Assembly: GCA_006384855.1 (NCBI GenBank)
Contig: VCJN01003104.1
Coordinates: 23,659-87,658, forward strand
Origin: Tetraselmis striata
Taxonomy: Eukaryota > Chlorophyta > Chlorodendrophyceae > Chlorodendrales > Chlorodendraceae
Length of the DNA: 64,000 bases
Direction: 5' to 3'
The notes under the pieces were generated by a model that was not told where the DNA came from, ran no database searches, and saw only the letters and a program-made list of their open reading frames with translations. This document shows positions 47,044-59,164 of this stretch, in pieces. A program made the position numbers and the translations under genes. Every line of letters begins with the position of its first letter. Position 1 is the first letter of the stretch.

Positions 47044-47939
47044 GTAAGTCCTGTCCCTTGTCCCCTTCGGCGGGAGGCTGCTGACAGCCAGGGTGGGTGG
47101 GAGCCAAATATATCCCGGCCCTAGGCCAGTGGTGTTGGGTTCGGGAGTCTGCCCCTCTTCCCATCTTCGTATCGCAGTGGGTGGAGCAGCGCCCCGCAGC
47201 CCGCGGCTGATGCACCGCGGCCGCAGCGCCGCTACTCCCCTCTTTTGCTACTCGCGAATCCTCGAACCCATAGTAATCCTAACTAGGCATACCAGTGCTT
47301 CCCTAATGCTGGGTACACATAGATTGTAAAGCGAAGGAGCTTATTGATTCAGTTGCAACAAATTTCAAATTTCAATATAAATAATGAAGCGGTCGTAGCG
47401 GAAATAACAATCATGAACCGCTAGAGATGAATAGTAAATAAGTGCTGCTAGGAAATCAATACACTTCAACTTTTTACATCGGGGTGACCTCTGCCAGGAG
47501 ACCATACTAAACTACGGTCCAGGGCTTGCATCCCTATTCTTAAACCCCGTTAACAGGTAAACGAATAAATATGCAACAAATTCAGTTGTTATTGCGAAAT
47601 GGTGATAGCAGTACAGAAACAATGACACCTATATCCTGCTGGCCGGAATGAGAAGATTAGAAACGGGCAGCAGATGATATGAAGGCGAGTGAACAAAAAC
47701 AATTCAAACTATCCAGCAGTTAAAAGCACCAGTTCATTATCCGTGCCAGGAATCAGACACATTCCAGCCATACATGGCAGGCAACGGCATGCTACACAGC
47801 AGACCGTTAGGTCCGAAAATAACTCAGACGGATTTCGATACAAAATCGGAACAAATGCAATATATTGAAGGTCAACCACTCAAACTTCCGTCTCCCATGG
47901 AAAACATCATGGGAAATATATTCCTCTTGCACGGGTAAT
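47044..47939. other. AT-rich intergenic region
   Basis: No open frame or repeat worth calling. It precedes the 3' end of the acetyl-CoA synthetase gene. Confidence 0.4.
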
Positions 47940-47944
47940 TTACA
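47940..47944 (-). promoter_or_regulatory. TGTAA polyadenylation signal of the acetyl-CoA synthetase gene
   Basis: TGTAA on the minus strand, about 210 nt after the stop codon at 48156. The spacing and motif match chlorophyte usage. Confidence 0.5.
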
Positions 47945-48155
47945 AACATTTTGCCATGCTTACTGTTTTCAATGCATGCATGCGCCTCTACCTGCCAGTG
48001 TACTCTGTGTATCCGGTAAGTAACCACACCGCGGAAGCAATGCAGCTGAAAGGGCAACTGAACGCCATGGCGTCGAATGACTCCCAAATACACATCCCCC
48101 GTTGGGCGTGGGATGCTGCTGTCACGGTGTGTGGTGTCCTCTCCTGGGCACCTTG

Positions 48156-51100
48156 TCACTTCCCGCGCAGCTCCAGCAGCGTCTCCACAACAGATGGGTC
48201 GGCGAGGGTGCTAATATCTCCCTGCAGTGTTCGTCATCACAGGGTTGAGCGGCAGGCCCACATGTACCACGGAGCGTGTACTGGTACCGACGCACCCATA
48301 AGAACCCTTGTCACAGTAAGCCTGAAATTGGGCTTGCATGCAACCTATAAGAAGACTCGAGATATTTCCGCGAAAGTTTGGTCTACATTTGACATCTGAC
48401 AGGCAGGGCAGGTTCTTATTCGCAGTGTTCTTAGTACCGCTTCGGCGCCTGTATGCTTATACGCATGTATCCTGAACGCCTGTAACTGAACCAAGCGCAG
48501 GCACCCCACGGCCCCACAGGCGCTTTTAGGTTTTTAAGTAGGTAGTTAGGTAGGCAGGTAGCACGTGATACTGGTAAGGTGATACTGGTACCGATGATAC
48601 TAGTACCAATGTACTGCAGTGCGATGGTATACCGGTGTACTGCAGTACGATAACGACTACCTTGCGACTACGTATTACCGAATTACCGAGGTACCGAATT
48701 ACTTATTTTATCAGCGGTAGTGGGGTGGTAGTGGGGTTTTATGTTTTTTTGCTATCTATACAGCAGACCACGAAATTCTCTGCATGTTTTATGGGTGTGA
48801 TTTTGCTTCGGTCGCTTTTTGGTTGATAAACCCACGTAAAACCAGGCCACACAGACGCTGCGGCATGCCGTGTCCGCACCAGTGAGGACTCCTCCTTGCT
48901 TGCGATCTTGCGGAGGATGCGGCGCATGATCTTGCCAGAGCGCGTCTTTGGAAGCCCGGGCGCCCAGTGAATCACATCAGGCGTGGCAATGGGCCCGATG
49001 ACTGTCCGCACCTCGGCGATGAGCTCCTTTCGCAATGCCTGTCAGAGCACAACCGCCCTCAGCTGTGTGCAATATCTAAGCTGTCGATTAAGTGGCTCAT
49101 GTTGGCGTCTGATGGATGAGTAGGGTGTGGTAGGATTTCACGGGTCTCTTACCTCAGAGCCAGGGTACTCATTGCCAGACATCAGCGTCACAAAGGCGTA
49201 AATCGCCTGCCCCTTCACCTCATGCTCGACAGGCACCACCGCAGCCTCCGCCACTTGCGGATGGCGAACAAGAGCGCTCTCCACCTGGCACCAAGTTGCG
49301 CCCTGGCCTCAGTACATGGTGATCCTCCTCAGCATGGGGGACGCATAATCTGCTTATATGCATTGGCGGCTACGTGGGACTGTATATGTACTTTCGGTTC
49401 ATGCATAAATATTGCTGCTTTGACCCCCCCCCCCCCCCCCCTGCGGACAAGGAAAAAGTATACACCGGCCATCAATTAACACTGCTAATAAATTGAACAG
49501 CATTCTCGGCGGGCGATGTGGCAAAGCACCAATTCAGTGTTTTGGGAACCCAAAGTAAACTAACTGTCATGGAATGCAGGGGCCGGCAGCGCAGCATAAG
49601 GCCACACCTCTGCCGAGCCCATGCGGTGCCCGCTGACGTTGATGACATCGTCTACACGGCCTGGGGAAACAGCCAGTCGAGGTGCATGTCAGCGCCTGTA
49701 GCAGGAGCCACCCGCAGCCTGCCTCGCCAAGTCGCCAGCAGACGGAGCCGCTCATACCTGTGATCCAGTAGTAGCCATCCTTGTCACGGCGGCAGCCATC
49801 TCCGGTGAAGTAGTACCCCTGGCCGGCGCACAACACGCGTGATGACAAAAACAGCGCACTGGGGGGAGCGCGCGGATGCAATGGGGCGGTGAAAACATCC
49901 GCGGAACATTACTCACATTGTAGTGCTTGAAGTACGTGACCTCAAATCGCGCATGGTCGCCTGCAACGGTGCGCATGATGCTTGGCCACGGGCGCTTGAT
50001 GACGAGGAGACCGGAGCACTCGCCGTCCAGCTCCGTGCCTGAGGGGCATGTCAACAAGGCCACGCGCAAGCGCAAGCTCAGCAATATGTGGTGCAGAACA
50101 GTGAGTGCAGCACAGAAATGGTGCGCGGCAGGGGAGGGCAGATGGGGGAGGGCGGACGGACCTTTCTCATCGACGACAGCCGGCTCCACTCCGAAGAAGG
50201 GCAGCGACGCAGAGCCAGGCCTCATGGGGAAGGCCCCTGGCAGGTTGGTGATCATGTGGGCGCCCGTCTCTGTCTGCCACCAGGTGTCGACAATCGGGCA
50301 GCGGCTGTCCCCGACCACCTGTGGGGAGGAGAGGGCTTAGGATCCAGCGGGCGTTGGTAAACTGCGGCATGATCTTCCGATAGCAATGGTAAGTGAATGC
50401 GCCGACAAAACATTGGGCGAGGAGGGAGGGTGGCGGGGGCGGTTGGGGGCTTGGTTGGGGGAGGACACCTCATAGTACCACTTCCAGGCCGCAGGGTTGA
50501 TGGGCTCGCCCACAGTGCCCAGCAGGCGCAGGCTCTTGCGCGAATGCTTAGTGACCAGATCCCCTGGGCAGCCCATCAGCGAGCGGATGGCGGTGGGCGC
50601 GGTGTAGAAGATTGACACCTGCAAAAGCGGTGAGTGACCGACTACCAGGTCAGCACGCAGCGCCACGGTGGCGCAGAGCGTGTGGCACTCAGCAGAGGGA
50701 AGCACCAATGCATGGTGACTCACCTTGTGCTTGTCCACAACCTCCCAGCAGCGGCCAGCGTCGGGCCAGGTGGGAATGCCCTCAAAGACGACGGATGTGG
50801 TGCCATTGAGCAGCGGCCCTGCAGGAAGTGGCGCGCAGCTTAGGGTCAGCTGGCCCAGGTCTCTGCCTCTCACAATACCATCGAGACTCTCTGCTCGTGT
50901 ATAACCAGCAGTGCATGCAGCATGCATGCAGCATCGGCATCAGGGGTCAGAGATGTGGAAAGGGCAGGTTAGGATACATCATCGGCAATCCAAATCTGGC
51001 ACACAGTGAATCCTGAGTCTGTATCTACTGATACCAACATTGTGCGCGGAATCAGGTCAGCATATCCAGGCGCTTCGCGCGCTTGGCAGTAAACACGACA

Positions 51101-52798
51101 TACATGCCAGGATGCGTACACACGCGCCTAGTAGAACTTGCACAAGACATACCTGACCACGCACACACAACTTCCTACATGTGCACATTCCAATTCTGCT
51201 GCATCCGGAAACACTGGCGAAAAACCCAAACCTTGGCCGGCATGTGTCTGACATCGATGTGTGACAGCATACAACTTGAGGATAACATGGATAGAACCAT
51301 GCCTGTTCATGCTAAGACACATGCCACTTGCACGCGCACCATAGGTGAGGTAGGAGTGGCCGGTGATCCAGCCGCAGTCAGCCGTGCACCAGTAGACATC
51401 ATCCGGCTGGATGTCAAACACGTACTGAAAGAAGCGGTGGGTTGCAGGTCAGCCGATGTCAACAGGGGAAGGCAGGAAGGCAGGCAGGCAGGGAGGGGGT
51501 TGAAATCATGCCGACGCAACTAAGCAGGGCGAGAGGGCACCTTGACGGTGGCATACGTGCCCATGATGTACCCGCGGTCGTGTGGAGCACACCCTTAGGC
51601 ACGCCCGTGGAGCCAGACGTGTACAGCTGCGGGGCGCAGGGCGTGCCGTCCTTTAGCAACGCGCATGTGGGGTGAGTATTAGAGCATCGGGGGCGTAGGC
51701 CCTGGCAGGAGCCGCACCTTGAACATGGGATCCTCCGCATCCATCCACTCCACCGGGCACTCCGTATCCATCTTGGCCACCTCATCCTGGAACCAGCAGT
51801 CGCGCCCCTGCAGCGCCACCAGCCGGGCATGAGACCCACATCTCACGCAGGGGGCGCAGCATGGCGTCAGCATGCACAGCGGGATTGGGCGGCAGGGGAG
51901 TCAGGCGGTACCTCCACCATGGGGACCTTGGCGCGGTCAGGCGCGGATGATTCCTGGTACACCACGCACGTCTCCACCTCGTGGCCGGCTGCCTTGGCCT
52001 TGGCCAGCGCATCATCCACAATCTTCTTGAAGTCGATGGACTTGGCGCCACGCTGGCAGGAGGTGGCCGTGATGACGATCTGGCAGGAGGAGCGGGAAGG
52101 GGAGGGGGGAGATTGCAGTCAGCAGAAATTGGGAGCAGCGGTGCTGCAACTTGACCTGCCCACACTGCATCTCACAACACCGCCACAGCTGCACCGACCT
52201 GAGTGCTTGCTTGACGTGGAAGGCTGCCACTTTGGGGGCGCATGCAGGAGGGTGTGGGGCACATGGGCACATGGCGTCACCTTGGGCTTGCTGTCCAGGA
52301 TGCGGCCGGCAAGGGACTCCGCGGAGAAGCCTCCGAAGACGACCGAGTGCACGGCGCCGATGCGTGTGCATGCCAGCATGGTGGCTGGCAGCTCCATCAG
52401 CATTGGCATGTACAGTGTCACGTCGTCGCCCTTCTTGATGCCCTTTGCCTTCAGCATGTTGGCGATCTGGCAGACCATGGAGCACAGGGCGGAGTAGGAG
52501 AGGGAGGAGTGGAGCGCCGGGTCGTTGCCCTCCCACAGCAGCGCGGGCTTGTCACCCAGGCCCGCCGCGATGTTGCGGTCCAGGCAGTTGTACGACATGT
52601 TGGTCTTGGCGCCCATGAACCACTTGATGCCGATGGGGCCCTTGCTGGCATCAAAGTTGAACCTGGGTCGGTAGGGCAGTCAAGGGCAGGCATGCGCCGA
52701 TCAGCGAGAGCAGACATGATACGATCGCTCCTTCGATCAATGGAAACGACAGTGGAAAGCCCCCTGTTGGTAAGGGGGAGAAGCACTCTGGGGGTTGG

Positions 52799-52833
<35 letters not shown>

Positions 52834-53314
52834 GCGGACTCGTTCACTGGACCGGTCCACATCTTCTCAAAGTGAAGCTCTGTGGCGATGTCGCTCCAGA
52901 AGCCATTGGGGTCCTCCAGTGACCTGTGAATACGGACGCCAGTCCAGAGCCAGGCGAAATGAGCATGCTTCCAGGCTGCCCCTGGCCATTTCACCGCGGC
53001 GCGTTGCGCGTTCCAGCGTGGTGCCTTTTGCAGACCCTGCACCGCGGACTCCCCCCCCCCCCCCCGGCCTGGCCCGCGCGCGAATGCCTTTGCCTCCTCA
53101 CAGCGCAGCCGAGCTTCAGCCCTCTGCCCTTCCCGCCGTGCCATCAGATCCTGGCCTCTCTCCGCCAAGCCAGAGTCCCTCTAAACTGGTCCCTGCGGCT
53201 CCCGCGCGCTCACCTCTTGTACATCGCGTCGTATTCCGCGCGAGACTTGACGGCCGCCGCGGCCTGAAACTCCGGCGCCGCCTCATACTCGGGTGCCAGG
53301 TCAACGGCCGTCAT
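48156..53314 (-). CDS. Acetyl-CoA synthetase (AMP-forming)
   Basis: Sixteen exons with consistent phases: 53214-53314, 52840-52923, 52281-52662, 51912-52079, 51718-51807, 51541-51626, 51340-51424, 50724-50818, 50469-50618, 50162-50318, 49917-50038, 49758-49818, 49608-49660, 49153-49284, 48880-49038, 48156-48221. The product is about 663 residues, normal for the family. It activates acetate to acetyl-AMP and then acetyl-CoA. Motifs in order: [17 protein letters not shown]; the ATP-binding loop [16 protein letters not shown] (about 277); [56 protein letters not shown]; and [15 protein letters not shown] with the catalytic, acetylatable Lys near 625. No targeting extension is obvious before ATG 53314, so a cytosolic or unassigned location is likely. 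Exon 51541-51626 is 86 nt where the phases on both sides require 87: one base is missing near 51571, after HTTA. Confidence 0.93.
48290..48355 (-). repeat. Intronic short repeat, copy 3
   Basis: Its complement contains GGTTGCATGCAAGCCCAATT and a downstream GGGTTCTTATG. It lies in the last intron (48222-48879) of acetyl-CoA synthetase, and is the best match to copy 1. Confidence 0.6.
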
Positions 53315-53996
53315 CTTTGCACCTCTGCGGGTCCCTGCGCGCGACAGGCTGCGGATGAGTTCAACACCCCAGATTGTAACAGTGCCCCTTACTCGATGGC
53401 GGGCCGGCGTCGGTTGGCGTTGCCACCGGCGTCGGTTCAAGGGGCCACGACGACAGAGCTGCTAGAAGCGCGTGCAGGCAATCAAACCCCGCGCGGCGGC
53501 CAGACTACGTTGAGCCGGGGCAAGTGACCGCAGGAGGAAGTTCAGCACCGAGCGGCATCACTGTGCCGAGCTTCCAGGCGCGTCGGTTGCGCGACACCCC
53601 GCGTTTAGGATCGCGAACGTGCTGTACGACTTGTACACCGCAGATATGAGGTCGATGCGAGGGGATACGGCGACGACCCAAGGTCGATCACCACCAGGTG
53701 GTTCGAGAGGGTCAAACCAACCGTAATCGTGCGGCGACAGCTGAAAAGGGACACGACGTCGGGGTGGCATCATCTCACGGGAAATTCGCAAAGGATGTGT
53801 GGTGGACTGGTGCAGAACGCACACGACCAGGCAGGTCGGCCAGCAACTTTTCGGGTGGTGAGGTATGCACCGCGGGGAGGAGGGGGGCAAGAAGACTTGC
53901 AAGAGGAGTTGCCCCTACGCGAAGTAAAGAAAGGGCTGCAAGGGGCGCTGCGTGCCTCTGGCAGATCACGTCTTCGCGCTGGAGTGTGAATGGTGA

Positions 53997-54031
<35 letters not shown>

Positions 54032-54411
54032 AGTGCTGTGAAGAGATCTGATCTCCATCATGTAATTAGGTTGAGTCTCAGTCACTCTGCTATCAGTTGC
54101 AACACAGCAACAGCAGGCTGATGGGTGGGGGTACTGGCGTGATTCATGAAAAGGCGATGAGTAACAAATCCACCGCTAAAAGCAGTACTAGAGAGCATAC
54201 TGGTTCTAAGAGCCCTGTATGTGTCGATGTAATCATCCTGACGTCTGATAGAAGATCCAAGATCTTGATCCGCACGCTACGGGTAGATCGGGGGTGGTTA
54301 CTTACGGGTAGTCGTCTGATGACGATTTGCCTCACATCATCCGCCTGTAGCCTGCTTGCCGCGCTGCTTCGCGCCCCGCGATGCGGTTCCGGTATCCCGT
54401 CATGGAGATAA

Positions 54412-54491
54412 TTACATGAGCTAGCTGCAAAAGGCGATCAGGAAATCACCCGAAAAGGCAACAGGAAACGTCCACTACAACAACTGCGAGG
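54412..54491 (+). repeat. Dispersed 80 bp repeat, copy 2
   Basis: Counterpart of 33238-33320, containing GGCGATCAGGAAATCACCCG and GGAAACGTCCACTACAACAA. Confidence 0.65.
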
Positions 54492-55954
54492 TAGAAGCAG
54501 CAACGGCACGGGTGCGGAATGAGCACGGGCAGACGGCGCATGAGACTTGGCAGTCTGCACTCCCGCAGAGAGAATGCCGCCAGAGGTACCATGCACGCAA
54601 GCAAGCAGAGACTCGCTGCAACAACCCCCGCCGCGTGCGCGATAGGAGATGGCAGAACTCAGCAGGTTGGCTAGCGACAAAGTTCCGAAGAGCCTTGACG
54701 GACTGACCACGAAGGAAGTTGCGTTAAGTCGGGGCGGATGGACCGCCATGGAAGTTGCGCACATCAATCAAGCAACACCGCGAAGATGTAGACCACCGTC
54801 AAAGCGGATTTTCCGAGGCGGCCGCGGTCTATCCTCAGCCACAAAAGGGTAGTACGGTGAACACCCTTCACCGGGGCGGAAGACGCCCGGTTCGCCGCCA
54901 GCTGCTGTGCTCCGCCTCGGTCGCCACGATCCCTGGGGTGCACCAGCGGGGTTTGTTGTCCCAATAAGTGGGGGTCAAAGCGTGCGTATTGGGCGAATCC
55001 GACTTTTTAGTGTAATAAGTGTAATTGCCGATTTTTTAAGTGTGATTCGTTATAAATTCGTGTAATCCTCTTATACTCATAAAAACCGAATAGCGTAATT
55101 ACCTCCTAATAACATATAGACATCAAGACGATTGTTCCATAAACACCATTTACAATAACATCGCAACCCCTTTCCATTTTCCAGGTTTGCTCTTCAAATT
55201 TACAACGGGCGCAGTTCGTTGCAGTTTCGCATTCGTTGGTCTGTAAGCCTAAAAAATACGGCAATTCATTGAATACGTATGTTGTGGTCGTTGAGGACAC
55301 GCACGCGAGAATCGATCATGTAATGGCACGCCGCCGCCGCCCCACCCCACCAGTGTCAAATCTAACGGCCGCGAGCGGTCCGCTGGGCGCAGCCCACTCG
55401 TCTCAAGGGTCAAGTCGCCGACTCCCGAGCGGTCAAAGACGAGATATTGCCATGTTGTTGTACTCCGAGTGATCCTTAGCAGTGATGCTCGATCGCGGCG
55501 ACGCGTGATGCTCGCGACTGTATGCGCGACAACGACAACGAATAAAACGATGATGAGAAATTATCACTTGCATCACGAAAAAATTTAGCCCTTTGCTCTC
55601 GGGGTGGACGGGAAGCAGCGGTACGGTGCGGGTACTACAATAATACTACGCGATAAACATTCCAAGCGACGCGAATTGATTTTTACTCAGCACATCAATC
55701 ATATTTTTTAACTGTTAGTCCATTTACGGGTCGCAATAACCTCCACTATTGGGAGCAAGCTCTCGCTTCGCCCCCCCCCCCCCCCCCCGCCCCCACAAGA
55801 GGCACCTTGGTGGGCCCAGTGGGCGTTTGGTGATAGATGGTGGGCGTGCGGCGGCAGCAAAGTGGTATCCGAGGCCAACAAGTGTATGGCCTATGCAACG
55901 CAGTGCCGTGCTTGCTGTTGTAGAATAATACGCGTGTTCCAAAACGCATCCACA

Positions 55955-56021
55955 AACACAAACACAAACACAAACACAGACATACAGACACACACGCAGA
56001 CACAGACACAGACACAGACAC

Positions 56022-56069
<48 letters not shown>

Positions 56070-56073
56070 ACAC
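55955..56073. repeat. ACAAAC/ACAGAC/CA microsatellite
   Basis: The run passes from ACAAAC units through ACAGAC units to pure CA, a graded array. Confidence 0.9.
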
Positions 56074-56214
56074 AATCCGACCAAGAGACGGCGGGAGTTC
56101 TTGAAGTGGGGCGAGCTCTCTACTCCGTAAGGGGGCAAGGTTCGTTCGAGGGCGCGAGCGATCAACCGCTACGCGATCCGGTATCAGGGGTACTTCATAC
56201 CGAGCCGGGCAAAA

Positions 56215-58351
56215 TCAATGCGTGATGGGAGCGGCACTACTATCGGGAGCTGTTGCGTGCCCCCCCCCACCCCCAGCACAGCGGGTTGCGATATACCGTG
56301 CGGCGTAGGAACTAACACCGCCACGGTACATCGCCACCCATTGCCCCCGCACTAAACGGGATTAATGGGCCTATTATAACACGGGAGGAACTACGCCAGG
56401 CTCTGAGGCGTGTAACAAATAATAAGGCCCAGAGGCAGGATGGGATTTCTGCGGAGGCTTTAGAATTGGCGATATACGGCCCGAATAGCCATTTTGGTAA
56501 GGCATATTATTGCTGGCCTTTATTAACGGGATATGTACGAAGAACTATAATTCCCGGCAATGGCGTAGCTCGGCCATAGTATCGGTGCGAAAAAGAGGCG
56601 ACTCGGCCGTAATGAACAATTATAGGAGTATTTCGATTATGGGTGCCGGTATGAAACTCCTTATAACCGTTAATCCCCAACGCTTGCAGGACGTCTGCTA
56701 GGCTAAAGGGACACTCCACCGTTGGCAAAGCGGGTTTTATGCGGAATGAGGAGGGCCCATGTAAGTCGCCAGCTTTTTCGATATCCGCGGCTCGTCTCCA
56801 AGCGTTAGGTATACCCGCATATACGGCATTTATTGACTTAATAGAAGGAATGCATATGACACCGTACCTCACGAGCTCTTATTAGAAACTACAAGCCATA
56901 GGAGTTAGAGGTCGCTCGTATGCTTACGTTCATTGAAACTTGATATAGGGATAGTATGGTACGGGTTTAGACAGGATTGGCCCCGGGAACACTTTCATAC
57001 CCCATACACATAGAGTGTGGCCTCCGACAGGGGTGCCCCGTCTACCCCGCCGTCCTAGTTAATACATTCATTCACGATTTTACATTCGATGGGGTAACAC
57101 ATCTAGGGTGTGATGTATCGAGGTGAACCAACACATTAGCGGCAAAGGCAGCCACTACTATGGGTGCCTGGTCAATCATACGCGGACGACGTTGCTGGTC
57201 TCACATGCTCGTTCGATATCATGTATGCCATGTTCGCTCACTTTTCCAAATAGGCGAATGAGCATTTTATGGGGTTTGGGGTACTTTATGTGGGGTGATG
57301 GCATTAAGCCAATATTCCGACGCACGAGACCGCGAACCCGATGGCAGCTGAAGGTGGCTGGGGGGGTGTGGGGGGGTCCGGGTACCGGTTGTAAATGAGT
57401 ATAGGTATATAGGTACGGTCATCAAGTCGGAGTTAGGTATGCGGCACTTAGTAGACGACCGGGTTAAGAAGGGTAAGCGCGCCATCGAGGCGCGCGCTGG
57501 ATTCAGTATTAATCGGTGCACGGGACATAATTCCTATCAATACGCATATGTCTGTCGTTAAAACATGTATACTACCAGTTCTTAGTTACGGGTGTGAAAT
57601 ATGGGGAATGGATAAAACTAGCGGCGCAAGTAAATTTCAAACCGTACTCAATCATCAGTGCTTGAAGTGCCTTATTGCTTTGGGGGGGGGGGGGGGGGGG
57701 GTAAAAACTCCCTGGGTTGGCCAGTGCACCGAATGATTAAGCGGGAATTGAATAATGCGCCCATAGAGGCTACGGCCGCTGCGGCACGGGCTCGGGCAGT
57801 TCTTAAACATCCGGCGTGAATACATTTATAGCTCATTTAGTAATTTGCTAAGAAGTCGGGCGCGCCCTAACACGTGGACGTCGGGTACCGTGCGGTTGTT
57901 AAATCGATCAGCTCAGGCGAACGTAGGGCTAGCTGAGGGGGCGCATCTTCCACTTGAGTGGAGGCCACTAGCCGCGCGCGATGCCGCTAATATAGTAAAG
58001 GCATATGTGTGGGCGTGTCGTTGCGAGTCGTCGGCAGCGTTAGCACGCACTAAAACCTTGGGTATATATGCTTTGCGTCTTATGCGTCAAACCCCTTGCC
58101 ACCGTACGTACAGTACGGGTGTCCCCGTGGGGGTTGAGGCCGGGTTGCACATTATGATACAATTATGCACCCGAGTATTTCCCACTGCCCTCCGATTGGC
58201 CCGGATTCATACCATGCCTGAGCGGTTCCTTGAACATAGCCTTGCATGTGGCGGAAGTGAATATGAGAGTATCGAACATATGTTGGTGGAGTTTCCGCGG
58301 TGGGTGTATCACCGTCATAATTTTGGGTTGCTTGGTGGTTCCGGAGTGTAG
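56215..58351 (+). mobile_element. Non-LTR retrotransposon (LINE), copy 2, with 3' coding end
   Basis: Parallels copy 1 but extends further. RT motifs are split by frameshifts. The catalytic box is intact as SYADDVAGL (YADD at 57179-57190). The C-terminal frame 57845-58351 is open and includes ESIEHMLVEFPRWVYHR preceded by CGG, resembling the Cys/His knuckle found at the end of many LINE ORF2 proteins. Internal stops show it is dead. The 3' untranslated boundary is not clear. Confidence 0.75.
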
Positions 58352-58756
58352 TGATTTATTGGTAGCCATGTTATTGCGTCAACACTACCCGAGGACTGAA
58401 CTGCCTTAATTTTGAGCGGGGTCCCTCCCTCCCTTCACGGCGCCTTGGATTGTAATGGGAGTGGGAAGTTTTTCCAGTTATGGCGTCGGACCCTCCCTCA
58501 TCACATTGCCTATTTTGTTGCACATGTATCGCACTCCCGAAATGTTTTGCTCCGCGGGATGGGGCTTGCCCCAATTCTCATTACTCGAATGGGCCGACCC
58601 CCAAACTACGGGTAGGCAGGCAGAACTTTCCTCGTCAGTAGTGCCGGATATTTTATAGCAGTGTTTTAGACGCGGTGATTCAACAGTGTTGGAAATTCTA
58701 TCACTGGCCTCTAATTATAATTGCATAATCCTTCCGCAATTTGCTTCATGACTATT

Positions 58757-58889
58757 ACGGAGCGTCGCCTACCCCCCGGGGCTTTCCGTACCTGGATCGC
58801 TGCCTAAACGGCCGTCGTGGAGACGCTGCAAGGGTTTCACTGGTGCCAGTCCTGTCCCGGGAACGAAAAAAACCGGCAGCGACGACTGC
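58757..58889 (+). repeat. Dispersed 130 bp repeat, copy 2
   Basis: Inverted relative to 34064-34196. It lies between LINE copy 2 and the pescadillo gene, about 275 bp before ATG 59165. Confidence 0.65.
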
Positions 58890-59164
58890 GGAGCTGGTTC
58901 GTCGGCGGACGGCGGCTCGTCGTCGCGCCGTCGGCGGCGGCGCCGTCGTCGACTGCCTGCTGGGAGCCGCCGCCACTGCTCGCTGTCGTCACCTCCTTCC
59001 TGCGCGTTTTGCAGCGCCTCTTCCTGTTGCGAGCACAACTTACAAGCTTACAGTAACCTAAGCAATCACGATAAGGGCTCCCTCTCTTCACGGAAGCCCA
59101 GAAGCGCGGGCTACCTTGGCCGGAGGCTCGCGGCGACCGGCGGCGGCACGACAGCGACGCCGCG

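Larger units (their letters stand above)
53315..56214. other. Intergenic region between acetyl-CoA synthetase and LINE copy 2
   Basis: I see no supportable gene. It holds a G tract of about 31 nt (53999-54029), a dispersed 80 bp repeat (54412-54491), and a CA-rich microsatellite (about 55955-56073). Frames with apparent Met starts here lack domains. Confidence 0.45.
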
